DNA of 64,000 nt. It comes from CBDCMJ01 sp965218875. GTDB taxonomy: Bacteria; Chloroflexota; Dehalococcoidia; Lucifugimonadales; UBA3495. Of the stretch, positions 17,272-26,403 are shown one piece after another. Each line of letters begins with the position of its first letter. Positions within the stretch are counted from its first letter, which is position 1. Both the position numbers and the translations under genes were made by a program. The stretch is taken from assembly GCA_965218875.1 (NCBI GenBank), contig OZ244707.1, forward strand, positions 1,674,001-1,738,000, written 5' to 3'. Under the pieces are notes generated by a model. The model was given only the letters and a program-made list of their open reading frames with translations, had not been told where the DNA came from and did no database searches.

Positions 17272-17414
17272 GTCTCCTCCGGCGGCCCCGGGCCCCGTCA
17301 GGTAGGGACGGTGGGCGCGGCGGCCCCGCTGCATCGGTCAAGTATACACGGGGAGCTTTATCTTGTGGCGGAGTCTCTCGCGTTGCGCCAGGGCAATCGC
17401 GTCTTAAGACGATG

Positions 17415-17745
17415 TCATTACCGTACCGTGAAAATAGACGGAGTACGAGGCCCGGGCATGACTGTGAGGGGGCTAGAGCCGGGCGCGGGCCGCCCTAAGC
17501 CCCACCCTGTCATGCCACCGGAGCGCCCCCGTCCCTGTCATTCCGTGGGAGCGTAGCGACGAGGAATCTACAATGCATGGCTGCAAGCCCCGGCCACTGG
17601 TGACGGGCCGCCCGGTGCTCCCCCATTTTCATCTCCCTTATTTGGCCTCCGCAAGGCCATGGTGATTCCCAAACCAGGACTTGCCACGGCGATTTTAGAC
17701 CCTTCGCCAAGCTCAGGGTGACATGGGGTGGCATATGGTGAGATG
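17415..17745. repeat. Composite dispersed repeat, copy A
   Basis: This stretch starts with a TTACCGTG-AAAATAGACGGAG segment also seen at 50055 and 59713. It then carries the conserved block (17533-17670): CCCTGTCATTCC, GCGACGAGGAATCTAC, CTGCAAGCCCCGGCC, and TTTGGCCTCCGCAAGGCC. The same block appears near 30109, 50288 and 59747. It lies in the 620-base gap between divergent genes 16045 and 17892. No coding signal is convincing, though a short frame in the block is shared between copies (ALRRPHKGDENGG-like on the minus strand). A small RNA or MITE-derived unit is possible. Confidence 0.75.
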
Positions 17746-17829
17746 CGGTGACATACCTTCTTGTCGAGGAGCTTTGGCTTCATCAGGACATAATTGAGAC
17801 GCGATTGCCCTGCCTCCACCCGACAGGGT

Positions 17830-17846
17830 CGATTGTGGTACAATCG
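17830..17846 (+). promoter_or_regulatory. Palindrome over a putative -10 box upstream of the molybdenum hydroxylase gene
   Basis: CGATTGT-GGT-ACAATCG is a perfect inverted repeat with 7-base arms. It contains TACAAT (17839-17844), a fair -10 element, 48 bases before the ATG at 17892. I found no good -35 box at the right distance, so activation or a regulator bound at the palindrome is a reasonable guess. Confidence 0.4.
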
Positions 17847-17891
17847 CCGTGGAATTTTCCCCGGGACTAAAGCGAAAACGAGGTGGGTGAC

Positions 17892-20168
17892 ATGGCGTCG
17901 AACATCGTTCTGTCCAACCAGGAATTCAAGGTAGTCGGCACTCGTCCCATCCGCCACGACGGGACGGACAAGGTGACTGGCCGGGCCAAGTATGGGGCGG
18001 ACTTTCAGATCGCCGGGATGCTCTACGGCAAGGTGCTGCGCAGCCCCCATGCCCACGCGCGCATCAGGTCTATCGACACCAGCAAGGCCGAGGCCCACCC
18101 TGGAGTCAAGGCGGTGGTTACTGGCAAGGACATGCCGGTGGCTTCTATGCAGGACCCCCCCAGGGGCACCCAGTCGTCCAGCGACAACCTGCTGGCCAGC
18201 AGCAAGGTCTTATATAAGGGTCACGCCGTTGCGGGGGTGGCCGCCGTCGACCAACATGTAGCCGAGGAGGCCTTGAAGCTCATCGAGGTAGACTACGAGG
18301 TGCTCCCCGCTGTCGTTGACGTGCGGGAAGCTATGAAGGACGATGCCCCTCTGCTCCACGACTTCATCACCACCCAGGAGTTGGGAGAACAGACGGACAA
18401 GAAGAGCAACATTGCCACCCACTTGAGGTTCGAGCAAGGGGACGCCGACGCCGGCTTTGCCAAGGCCGACGTGATCGTGGAGCGGGAGTACACCAACGCC
18501 ACCGTCCACCAGGGATACATAGAGACCCACAACGCCACCGCGCTGTGGAACTCCGACGGCCAGGTGACGGTGTGGGTCAGCACCCAGGGGGCGTTCAACA
18601 ACCGGGCGGAGTTGGCCACGGTGCTGAATCTCCCCGTGTCTAAGATCAAGGTGATTCCCATGGAGATCGGGGGAGGCTTCGGGGGCAAGATTCCCCTGTA
18701 CCTGGAGCCGGTGGCGGCGCTGCTCTCCAGGAAGACCGGCCAGGCCGTGAAACTGGTAATGACCCGAGCCGAGGACTTCGAGGGCACCGGCCCAACCTCC
18801 GGCACCTATATGAAGGTGAAGATGGGCGCGGACCGCTCCGGCAAGCTCACGGTTGCCGAGGCCTACCTGGCCTACGAGGCGGGCGCCTTCCCCGGCGCGC
18901 TGGTCGGGCCGGGAGCCATGTGCGTATTCGCCCCCTACGACATCGAAAACATGCGCGTGGACGGCTACGACGTGGTGGTCAATAAGCCTAAAACGGCCGC
19001 TTACCGGGCCCCCGGCGCTCCCAATGCCGCTTTCGCGGCCGAGCAAGTGGTCGACGAGATTTGTCAGCAACTGGACATAGACCCCATAGAGTTTCGTCTG
19101 ATGAACGCGTCCAAGGAGGGCACCAGGCGGGTGGACGGGCCGGTGTTTCCCGTCGTCGGCAACGTGGAGTGCCTGGAGGCGGCCAAGGACTCGGACCAGT
19201 ACAAGAAGCCGGTGGCGGGCCCGTGGCGGGCCCGGGGCGTGGCTTCCGGGTTCTGGTTCAACATCGGGCTGCAGTCCAGTTGCTCCATAGCGGTCAATGC
19301 CGACGGCACCATCAGCCTGGTGGAGGGGTCCACGGACATCGGCGGCACCCGCGCCTCCATTGCCATGCAGGCTGCCGAGGTCCTGGGCATCCCGGCCGAG
19401 GACGTTCACCCCGTCGTCGGCGACACCGAATCGGTGGGGTACACCTTCCTGACCGGGGGCAGCCGCACCGCCTTCGCCAGTGGTTGGGCGGCCTACGAGT
19501 GCGCTCAGGACATCAAGAGGCAACTCATCGAGCGGGTGGCCAACACCTGGGACGTGCCGGCTGAAGACGTGGAGTTGGTGGACGGCGTGTTCCAGCACAC
19601 TTCCGATCCTGAGCTGAAGATTACCTTCAAGGACCTGGCGGCGGAGATGAGCGGCGGGTTCACCGGGGTCAGCCCCGTCAGCAGCCAGGTGAGTGTAGAC
19701 CCGGCCGGCGTGGGCGGGGCGTTCACCACCCAGGTCGTCGACCTGGAGGTTGACCCGGAGACGGGGAAGGTGACCATCCTGGACTTCACCATAGTGCAGG
19801 ACGCGGGCAAGGCGATCCACCCCAGCTACGTCGAGGGGCAAATGCAGGGCGGCGTCGTCCAGGGAATCGGCTGGGCCCTGAACGAAGAGTACTTCTACGA
19901 CACCGAGGGCCGTATGGAGAATTCCAGCTTCTTGGACTACCGCATGCCCACCAGCCTGGACCTGCCCATGATCAACACCATCATCGTGGAGGTGGCCAAT
20001 CCGGGCCATCCCTACGGTGCTAGGGGCGTCGGCGAGGTGCCCATCGTGGCTCCCATGGCGGCCATCGCCAACGGCATTGCCCGGGCCACCGGCACCAGGC
20101 TCAGCCACCTGCCCATGTCTCCCGGCGCGGTCCTGGAAGCCATGTGGGAGAAAAACGGCAGCCCGTAA
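17892..20168 (+). CDS. Xanthine dehydrogenase-family molybdopterin-binding large subunit
   Basis: Protein of 758 residues with the layout of the large subunit of molybdenum hydroxylases (xanthine dehydrogenase, CO dehydrogenase-like, hydroxybenzoyl-CoA reductase). The a/b hammerhead domain (DKVTGRAKYGADF ... LRSPHAHARI) comes first. Cofactor motifs follow: GGGFGGK, AYRAPGAPNAAF, and the C-terminal GARGVGE containing the catalytic-type Glu. AYRAPGAP is not the AYxCSFR signature of form I CO dehydrogenase. The 2Fe-2S and FAD subunit genes normally next to it are absent on both sides. ATG 17892 has GAGGTG six bases upstream. Substrate unknown. Confidence 0.9.
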   Translation: MASNIVLSNQEFKVVGTRPIRHDGTDKVTGRAKYGADFQIAGMLYGKVLRSPHAHARIRSIDTSKAEAHPGVKAVVTGKDMPVASMQDPPRGTQSSSDNLLASSKVLYKGHAVAGVAAVDQHVAEEALKLIEVDYEVLPAVVDVREAMKDDAPLLHDFITTQELGEQTDKKSNIATHLRFEQGDADAGFAKADVIVEREYTNATVHQGYIETHNATALWNSDGQVTVWVSTQGAFNNRAELATVLNLPVSKIKVIPMEIGGGFGGKIPLYLEPVAALLSRKTGQAVKLVMTRAEDFEGTGPTSGTYMKVKMGADRSGKLTVAEAYLAYEAGAFPGALVGPGAMCVFAPYDIENMRVDGYDVVVNKPKTAAYRAPGAPNAAFAAEQVVDEICQQLDIDPIEFRLMNASKEGTRRVDGPVFPVVGNVECLEAAKDSDQYKKPVAGPWRARGVASGFWFNIGLQSSCSIAVNADGTISLVEGSTDIGGTRASIAMQAAEVLGIPAEDVHPVVGDTESVGYTFLTGGSRTAFASGWAAYECAQDIKRQLIERVANTWDVPAEDVELVDGVFQHTSDPELKITFKDLAAEMSGGFTGVSPVSSQVSVDPAGVGGAFTTQVVDLEVDPETGKVTILDFTIVQDAGKAIHPSYVEGQMQGGVVQGIGWALNEEYFYDTEGRMENSSFLDYRMPTSLDLPMINTIIVEVANPGHPYGARGVGEVPIVAPMAAIANGIARATGTRLSHLPMSPGAVLEAMWEKNGSP

Positions 20169-20390
20169 CGGCGATCCCGCAACAGCTTGGACGATCTGAT
20201 TTGGGCCGGGAGTCCCTCAAGGGGGCGCCCGGCCCTTGGTTTGAGTTGGCTCAAATGCTAACGGCGCGGCGGGCGCACCCGCCTGCCGTCATGCCCCGTC
20301 GTCCCAGTGGGGTGCCGCGCCGTGGATTGGCCGGGGGAGGACGCCGGCGGCGTGCGGCGAGTCTCTGGGGAGAGGGTCTTAGAAAAAAGG
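20169..20390. other. Intergenic, no gene seen
   Basis: GC-rich spacer downstream of the molybdenum hydroxylase gene and beyond the terminator of the facing gene at 20515. I see no open frame with a ribosome site, no repeat of the dispersed family and no clear terminator for the plus-strand gene. Confidence 0.6.
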
Positions 20391-20449
20391 AGCGACCGGC
20401 CCCGATAAACCGGGGGAGCCGCTGAAGGAGCGGCCCGCAGCCGGTCGCT
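20391..20449 (-). terminator. Branched intrinsic terminator of the Lrp-type gene
   Basis: A 10-bp outer stem (AGCGACCGGC at 20391-20400 with its exact complement at 20440-20449) encloses two small hairpins: CCCG/CGGG (20401-20414) and GCCGCT/AGCGGC (20418-20434). Read on the minus strand it is followed two bases later by six T residues. This gives an intrinsic terminator for the gene ending at 20515, with a three-way-junction shape instead of a simple hairpin. Confidence 0.75.
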
Positions 20450-20514
20450 GATCGCGGAATGCTGACGCTTTTGCTAAGGACGGGTCAACGCTTGCCAGTG
20501 TAGTCGCGTGTGGT

Positions 20515-20748
20515 CTAGCCGCTGGCCACGCAGGTAATGGTCCGCAAGACGCCGTGGATGCCCTGGATACCTCCGGTGACAACCTCGGCCATGGCCGCCA
20601 TGTCGTCGGTCTCCACCAGGGCGATGATGTCGAAGGTGCCGGTGATCACGTCGGCGGCGCGGATTTCGTCCAGGGCCCGCAGGCCGCTTGCAACCTGCGG
20701 CGCGCTGCCCACGCGGGTCTCGATTAGAACAAAAGCCCTAGCCGCCAC
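20515..20748 (-). CDS. Stand-alone Lrp/AsnC effector-binding (RAM) domain protein
   Basis: Protein of 77 residues that corresponds only to the C-terminal ligand-binding domain of Lrp/AsnC regulators. AFVLIETRVGSAPQVASGLRAL, then VITGTFDIIALVETDD and GIQGIHGVLRTITCVA, is the classic beta-alpha-beta pattern, including the GxYD-like GTFD turn. The DNA-binding half is missing and no open frame upstream supplies it. Such single-domain proteins may bind amino acids or modulate full-length Lrp proteins. GTG 20748 has only a weak ribosome site. The branched terminator at 20391-20449 ends the unit. Confidence 0.85.
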   Translation of the reverse strand: MAARAFVLIETRVGSAPQVASGLRALDEIRAADVITGTFDIIALVETDDMAAMAEVVTGGIQGIHGVLRTITCVASG

Positions 20749-21284
20749 GGCGGAAGCCTATTCTGTCGAGAGCGCGGACGAGAGGCGCGCCACCGGAATC
20801 TCCGCCGCTCCGGGTGTAATTATGCCGCCGGTCATAACCTGTCCATCCTCTGGAAAGCGCCGCCCTTAGGGTTCGCGGCACGCCGGCTGACGGTGCTGAG
20901 TGTAATTGAGTGCGGCCGACGTCCCAAGGCGTACTTGGGCAAAGAAGGCCGGTCTGCGCCCGTAGGAATATCCGCCCATTATAGCCGCCGGCCTGGGGCT
21001 GTCAAATTGGCGGCCTGCCGGCAGCCGGCGCCGGGCCTTTGGCGCGGGCCCGGACCGGCGCAACCACGAGGAGCCATGCCCCCCATCCGGCGCACCCGGC
21101 CCGGCCCGCCGTGTTGCGTCCAGGCCTTTGTTGCCGATAAAATGAACGCGGGCCATTAGGGGGAGTAGCGGGCGCGTGTCCCGGTTACCGCCCTGTGCCG
21201 CGCCGTTGCTTTTGAGGGCCCTAGGTCCCGGCGCGAGCAGCCAAACCTCTCTCCGGACAATCAAGGCAGCCAGGGAGGTAATCT
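20749..21284. other. Intergenic region upstream of the EF-G-like gene
   Basis: This 536-base gap contains no gene I can support. A small inverted repeat (CCCAAG at 20923-20928 with CTTGGG at 20934-20939) and GC-rich palindromic stretches near 21010-21040 are the only structure. The last bases hold the GGGAGG ribosome site of the next gene. No member of the dispersed repeat family is present, unlike most gaps of this size here. Confidence 0.5.
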
Positions 21285-23321
21285 ATGCCCACAGCGGATG
21301 TTAACAACCTGAGAAACGTGGCGTTGCTGTCCCACAGTGGAGCGGGAAAGACCTCGCTCAGTGAGGCCATCCTCTTTCACGTCAACGCGGTAACCAGGAT
21401 TGGGAGGGTGGAGGACGGCAATACCGTCTCCGATTACGAACCGGAGGAGGTCAAGCGCGGCGGCAGCGTTCAGACCACCCTGATCGCCTGCCAGTCGGAC
21501 AACAAGAAAGTCAACTTCCTCGATACCCCCGGCTACGACGACTTCAGCGGCGAAATCTCCAGCGCGCTGCGGGTGGTCGAGGGCGCCCTCATTCTGGTGG
21601 CGGCCCAGTCCGGGGTCGACGTGGGGACGGAGCGCTCCTGGGCGGCCGCCGAAGCCGCCGGACTGCCCCGGATTTTCGTGATAAACAAGATGGACCGGGA
21701 GAACGCCAGCTTTTCCAGGTGCGTAGCGGACATTCAGGCCTCCTTTGGCCGCAAGTGCGTGCCTCTTTTTCTCGCTGATGGCGATGCCGAGGGTTTTTCG
21801 AGGCTCATCAGCATCATCGATCCCCCCACTGACGTCGCCGAGGGGATAGCCCAGCAGATCGAAGCGGCCCGGGAGCGGCTCATCGAGGCCGCAGCCGAGA
21901 GCGATGAGGCCCTGGCGGACAAGTACCTCGAGGGCGAGGAGTTGACGCAAGGGGAGATTGTGGAGGGGGTGCGCGCTGCCGTCAGGAAGGGGGAGTTGGC
22001 GCCCATATTGGCGACGTCGGCAACCAAGAGCGTGGGCATGGCCGAGCTGCTGGACACCGTCCAAGAGTTCCTCCCCTCTCCGGCCGATGGTGTCCAACCG
22101 CCGGTGAAGAACGGAGCGGAACTCAAGGCGGACCCCGACGGACCTCTGGCCGCCTTCGTATTCAAGACCACTGCCGACCCCTTCGTGGGGAAGCTGTCGG
22201 TGTTTAGGGTGTACCAGGGGACCGTCAAGAGCAACTCCGAGGTCTGGAACACCGCCCGGGAGCAATCGGAGCGTATTGGTCAGCTTTACCTTCCCCGGGG
22301 CAAGGCGCAGGAAAACGTGGCGCAGGTCGCCGCCGGCGACATGGGGGCCATCGGCAAGCTGTCTGCCACGGTGACCGGAGACACCCTGTCCACCCGGGAC
22401 CATGCCGTGGAGCTCGAGCCCATCGAGTTTCCCACCGGGTACTACGGCGTGGCGGTGCTCCCCGCCACCAAGGCCGACCTGGACAAGATGTCCACCGCCC
22501 TGAACCGCATTGTCGAGGAGGACCCCACCCTTCATCTGTCCCGGTCCCCCGACACCAACGAGACGCTGCTAACCGGGCTCGGGGAAGCCCAGATCGAGGT
22601 GGCCATCGACAAGATACGCCGCAAGTTCGGCGCCGACCTCAAGGTGCGCTTGCCCAAGGTGGCCTACAAGGAGACCATTACTCAGGTGACCCAGACGGAA
22701 TACCGGCACAAGAAGCAGAGCGGCGGCCACGGGCAGTACGGCCACGTATTGCTGCGGCTGGAGCCCAGGGACCGGACCGCCGGCTTCGAATTCACCAGCG
22801 AGGTTGTGGGCGGCCGCGTACCTAAGGAGTACATACCCTCCGTGGAGAAGGGGGTGGTCAAGGCAATGGACGAGGGCGTGTTGGCGGGATTTCCGGTGGT
22901 GGACGTAAAAGCCGTGATATACGACGGGAGCTACCACGACGTGGATTCCTCGGGCATGTCCTTCGAGATCGCCGGCAACCAGGCGCTGCGAAAGGGGATA
23001 CCCCAGGCCAGCCCCATTCTGCTGGAACCGATCATGAGGCTGACCATCACTGTGCCCGACGCCTACACCGGGGACGTGATGAGCGACCTGAACGGCAAGC
23101 GCGGCCGGATATTGGGGATGAACCCCCATGACAACGTCACTACCATCGACGCCGAGGTGCCGTTGTCGGAGGCGCAGCGTTACGCCCAGGACCTGCGTTC
23201 TCTAAGCCAGGGAAGGGGGCAATACTCCTTGTCCTTCGACCACTACGATCCCGTTCCTCCCAACATCGAGCCCCGGGTCATTGAAGACGCCAAGCGGGCC
23301 CGGGAGGAGGAGCGGGCCTAG
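21285..23321 (+). CDS. Elongation factor G-like translational GTPase
   Basis: Protein of 678 residues with the five-domain order of EF-G. The P-loop is HSGAGKTSLSE instead of the canonical HIDAGKTT, and switch elements include DTPGYDDF and NKMDREN. Domain IV (QSGGHGQYGHVLLRLEP) and the C-terminal RGRILGMNPHDN are recognisable. The divergent P-loop and the absence of rpsL, rpsG and tuf nearby point to an EF-G paralogue (often called FusA2 or EF-G-like), not the housekeeping factor. Its exact role, perhaps recycling or stress translation, is unknown. ATG 21285 follows GGGAGGTAATCT. Confidence 0.88.
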   Translation: MPTADVNNLRNVALLSHSGAGKTSLSEAILFHVNAVTRIGRVEDGNTVSDYEPEEVKRGGSVQTTLIACQSDNKKVNFLDTPGYDDFSGEISSALRVVEGALILVAAQSGVDVGTERSWAAAEAAGLPRIFVINKMDRENASFSRCVADIQASFGRKCVPLFLADGDAEGFSRLISIIDPPTDVAEGIAQQIEAARERLIEAAAESDEALADKYLEGEELTQGEIVEGVRAAVRKGELAPILATSATKSVGMAELLDTVQEFLPSPADGVQPPVKNGAELKADPDGPLAAFVFKTTADPFVGKLSVFRVYQGTVKSNSEVWNTAREQSERIGQLYLPRGKAQENVAQVAAGDMGAIGKLSATVTGDTLSTRDHAVELEPIEFPTGYYGVAVLPATKADLDKMSTALNRIVEEDPTLHLSRSPDTNETLLTGLGEAQIEVAIDKIRRKFGADLKVRLPKVAYKETITQVTQTEYRHKKQSGGHGQYGHVLLRLEPRDRTAGFEFTSEVVGGRVPKEYIPSVEKGVVKAMDEGVLAGFPVVDVKAVIYDGSYHDVDSSGMSFEIAGNQALRKGIPQASPILLEPIMRLTITVPDAYTGDVMSDLNGKRGRILGMNPHDNVTTIDAEVPLSEAQRYAQDLRSLSQGRGQYSLSFDHYDPVPPNIEPRVIEDAKRAREEERA

Positions 23322-23377
23322 GACTTTCGCCGCCGGGGTGTCCCGGCAAGCTGCTGCGAAGAACTGGACTCTGCGAA

Positions 23378-23402
23378 GTCGCCCCGCCAACGGCGGGGCG
23401 AC
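23378..23402. terminator. Hairpin terminator between convergent genes
   Basis: GTCGCCCCGCC (23378-23388) pairs exactly with GGCGGGGCGAC (23392-23402) around a three-base loop. It lies 57 bases after the EF-G-like stop and 92 bases before the end of the facing mutase gene. The T-run is poor, so it may work in both directions only weakly. Confidence 0.65.
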
Positions 23403-23493
23403 GTGCGTTTAGGCGGTTGTGGCCCCGGTTTGGGGGGCGCTCGGCGCAGGGGTTCTTCGCCGGGGCGCGTCGGGAGTAGCCGTCTAGCAGCCC

Positions 23494-25155
23494 CTAATAG
23501 CCCCAGGACGGCTGGTACTCGCCGAAGACGCCGCGGAAGACGTTCATCATCTCCCCCAGGGTGGCGTAGGCCTTGACCGCGTCCAGCAGCGGCGGCATCA
23601 AGTTCTGCTCGCCCCGGGCCGCCTGCTCCAGGGCGCGAAGGCTGTCCGTCACTTGACGGTTGTCCCGGCGGCGCCTGAGATCATTCAGCCGCTCCACCTG
23701 CCGCGCCTCTCCGGCCTCATCCACCCGCAGCAGGGGAATATCCAGCGCGTCGTCGTTGCAGTACTCGTTCACCCCCACGGTAACCCGCTCTTTCCGGTCC
23801 TCCTCCTGCTGGTACACGTAGGCGGCTTGGGCGATCTCCCTCTGGAAGAAGCCCAATTCCAGGCCCGGTATCACCCCGCCCAGGTCCTCGATGCGGTGGA
23901 AGTAGTCGTAGCTGGCTGCCTCGACCTGGTTGGTCAGGGTTTCCAGGAAGTAGCTGCCGCCCAGGGGGTCCACGGTGTCGGTCACACCGGTCTCGTGGGC
24001 GATGATTTGCTGGGTGCGCAGGGCCTGAAGGGCGGCTTCCGCCGAGGGCAGCGCCCAGGCCTCGTCTTTGCCGTTGGTGTGAAGAGACTGGCAGCCGCCC
24101 AGCACCGCGGCCAGCGCCTGCAGCGACACCCGCACCACGTTGTTGTCCGGCTGTTGCGCCGTGAGGCTGGCGCCGGAGGTCTGGGCGTGGAACCGCAGCC
24201 GGTGGGTGCGCGGGTTCTTGGCGTTGAAAGTGTCCTGCATCTCCTTGGCCCAGATCCGGCGCGCCGCCCGGTACTTGGCGATCTCTTCGAAGAAGTTGTT
24301 GTGGGCGTTGAAGAAGAAGCTCAGCCTGGGAACGAACTCGTCCACGTCCAGGCCGCGCGCTTGACAATGGCGCACGTACTCGAAGCCGTCGGCCAGGGTG
24401 AAGGCCAGCTCCTGGATGGCGGTGGAGCCGGCCTCCCGGATGTGGTAGCCGCTGATGCTGATGGGGTTCCACTTGGGCAGATGTCGGGAGGCGAACTCCA
24501 CCGTGTCCACCACCAGCCGCATGGAAGGAGCCGGGGGAAAGATATACTCGTTTTGGGCGATGTACTCTTTGAGAATGTCGTTCTGGAGGGTCCCTCCCAG
24601 GTCCGCCGGCGAGGCCCCCTGCTTCTGCGCCACGGCGATGTACATGGCCCAGTGAATCGCCGCCGGGGCGTTGATGGTCATGGACGTGGTGACCCGGTCC
24701 AGGGGTATGCCGTCGAACAACGCCTCCATGTCGGCCAGGGACGACACGGCCGCGCCGCACTTCCCGAATTCACCGGCGGCCCGGGGGTCGTCGGTGTCGT
24801 AACCGTAGAGGCTGGGCATGTCGAACGCCACGCTCAGCCCCGTCTGGCCGTTGCCCAAGAGGAACTTGAACCGCCGGTTGGTCTCCTCCGCCAAGCCGAA
24901 CCCAGCGAACATTCGCATGGTCCAGAGTCGTTCCCGGTAGCCCCCCGGGTGAATCCCTCTCAGATAGGGGTACTCGCCGGGGAGGGCAACGTCCCTGGCG
25001 TAGTCGGCCTCCTGCAGGTTATCCGGCGTGTAGACCCGGTCCACCGGCACCTGGGAAGGGGTCTTGAAGCTTCCGGGCCGGGGGTTGGCCTCAGTGCCGC
25101 CGCCCTGGACCTGATGGCCCGGCTCGGGAAGGTCTGCCTGTGGCTCGGGGGGCAT
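23494..25155 (-). CDS. Acyl-CoA mutase large subunit (methylmalonyl-CoA mutase type)
   Basis: Protein of 553 residues containing the substrate-binding barrel of B12-dependent acyl-CoA mutases but no B12-binding domain, which must be a separate small subunit. Motifs include TMRMFAGFG, GQTGLSVAFDMPSLYGYD, QNDILKEYIAQNEYIFPP and SISGYHIREAG. The FEYVR segment has Arg where methylmalonyl-CoA mutases place a substrate-binding Arg, while isobutyryl-CoA mutases usually have Gln; I take this as weak support for methylmalonyl-CoA. ATG 25155 directly abuts the tyrS stop, so the two are translationally linked. The small subunit gene is not in the window. Confidence 0.9.
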   Translation of the reverse strand: MPPEPQADLPEPGHQVQGGGTEANPRPGSFKTPSQVPVDRVYTPDNLQEADYARDVALPGEYPYLRGIHPGGYRERLWTMRMFAGFGLAEETNRRFKFLLGNGQTGLSVAFDMPSLYGYDTDDPRAAGEFGKCGAAVSSLADMEALFDGIPLDRVTTSMTINAPAAIHWAMYIAVAQKQGASPADLGGTLQNDILKEYIAQNEYIFPPAPSMRLVVDTVEFASRHLPKWNPISISGYHIREAGSTAIQELAFTLADGFEYVRHCQARGLDVDEFVPRLSFFFNAHNNFFEEIAKYRAARRIWAKEMQDTFNAKNPRTHRLRFHAQTSGASLTAQQPDNNVVRVSLQALAAVLGGCQSLHTNGKDEAWALPSAEAALQALRTQQIIAHETGVTDTVDPLGGSYFLETLTNQVEAASYDYFHRIEDLGGVIPGLELGFFQREIAQAAYVYQQEEDRKERVTVGVNEYCNDDALDIPLLRVDEAGEARQVERLNDLRRRRDNRQVTDSLRALEQAARGEQNLMPPLLDAVKAYATLGEMMNVFRGVFGEYQPSWGY

Positions 25156-26403
25156 CTAGCCCTCCACCAGCCGGACGAACTGGCGGCCGCCGCGCTTCAA
25201 TACGTCCCCGGGTTGCAGGCTTCCCACCGCGTAACCCGCCGGCAGCTTCCACGGCTCGCCGGAGCCGCGGACTAGCTCGATGGCGCCTTCGTTGAGCAGC
25301 CGTTTGGCCTCGCTGTTGCTGGCGGCCAGGCCGGCGGCGGCAAGCAACTGGGACAGCGACGTTGCGGCAACGCCGTCCGTGATGCCGGCGCGGCCGCCGG
25401 GACTTGTAGAAAAGCCATACTCCCTGATGTCGTCGGGCAGGTCCCGGCGTTGTACGACCCGCTCGAAGTTGGCCTGGGCCTGGCGCCCCTCCTCCGGGCC
25501 GTGGAACTGGGACGTAACGTCCAGGGCCAGCATTTTCTTGGCCACCATGGGGTTCACCGCGCCCGACTCCAGACCGCCCGATAGCTCGGACAACTCTTCG
25601 TCTGGGGTGTCCGTCAGGTACTCGAGGTAGGGCCCGATCAGCCGGTCGGGGAGAGACATTAGCTTGCCGTACATGTCGTTGGGCGGGTCCTCGACGGCTA
25701 CATAGTTGTTCAAGCTCTTGCTCATCTTCATCTGGCCGTCGGTACCCACCAGCAGGGGCATCATAAAGCACTGCTGCGGGGTTTGGCCGTTCATCGCCTG
25801 GAGCTCTCTGCCCACCAGCAGGTTGAACTTCTGGTCCGTGCCGCCGAACTCCACGTCGGCCTCGATCTTCACCGAATCGTAAGCCTGGAGCAGGGGATAG
25901 AGGAACTCGGTGACGGCGATGGGCCGGTGCTCTCGGAACCGCGACTCGAAATCCGCCCGCTCCAGGAACTGGGCCACGGTAAACTTGCTGGTGAGGCGGA
26001 TCACGTCCTCCAGGGTGAACTTGCCGAACCATTCGCTCTGCCAGACCACCTCGGCCCGGTCGTGGTCGATCACCTTGAAAAACTGGCGGAGGTAGGACTC
26101 GGCGTTGGCCACCACCTCCTGGTGGGTGAGTATGGGGCGGGTGGCGGATTGGCCGCTGGGGTCGCCAATCTGGGCGGTCCAATCGCCCACGATCAATATG
26201 ACCTGATGGCCCAACTCCTGAAGCTGCCGCAGCTTGCGGAGGCCCACCACGTGGCCCAAATGGATGTCCGGGCGGCTGGGGTCGAATCCCATCTTCAGAC
26301 GCAGAGGCTTTCCGCGTTCCAGCATCCGGAGGAACTCGTCGCGGGATATGATCTCGCTGACGCCGCGCCGGGTAATCCGGTCGATGACCGCCGGGTCAAC
26401 CAA
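25156..26403 (-). CDS. tyrS: Tyrosyl-tRNA synthetase
   Basis: Class I aminoacyl-tRNA synthetase of about 415 residues that charges tRNA-Tyr. The HIGH motif is HLGH at residues 48-51, KMSKS is present in GQMKMSKSLNN, and an S4-like RNA-binding domain (SEAKRLLNEGAIELV) ends the protein. The layout matches the TyrZ-type bacterial branch with GDWTAQIGDPSGQS. The chosen TTG 26403 overlaps the last bases of ribF by eight and fits the family start; the frame is open upstream within ribF. The ribosome site is weak, suggesting coupling. It is followed without a gap by the mutase gene. Confidence 0.95.
   Translation of the reverse strand: MVDPAVIDRITRRGVSEIISRDEFLRMLERGKPLRLKMGFDPSRPDIHLGHVVGLRKLRQLQELGHQVILIVGDWTAQIGDPSGQSATRPILTHQEVVANAESYLRQFFKVIDHDRAEVVWQSEWFGKFTLEDVIRLTSKFTVAQFLERADFESRFREHRPIAVTEFLYPLLQAYDSVKIEADVEFGGTDQKFNLLVGRELQAMNGQTPQQCFMMPLLVGTDGQMKMSKSLNNYVAVEDPPNDMYGKLMSLPDRLIGPYLEYLTDTPDEELSELSGGLESGAVNPMVAKKMLALDVTSQFHGPEEGRQAQANFERVVQRRDLPDDIREYGFSTSPGGRAGITDGVAATSLSQLLAAAGLAASNSEAKRLLNEGAIELVRGSGEPWKLPAGYAVGSLQPGDVLKRGGRQFVRLVEG

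Noticed and set aside
20391..20449. A tRNA-like or tRNA-Sec cloverleaf
   Set aside because: The stem arrangement has two inner arms only, lacks the TTC-type T-loop and anticodon arm, and fits a terminator of the neighbouring gene.
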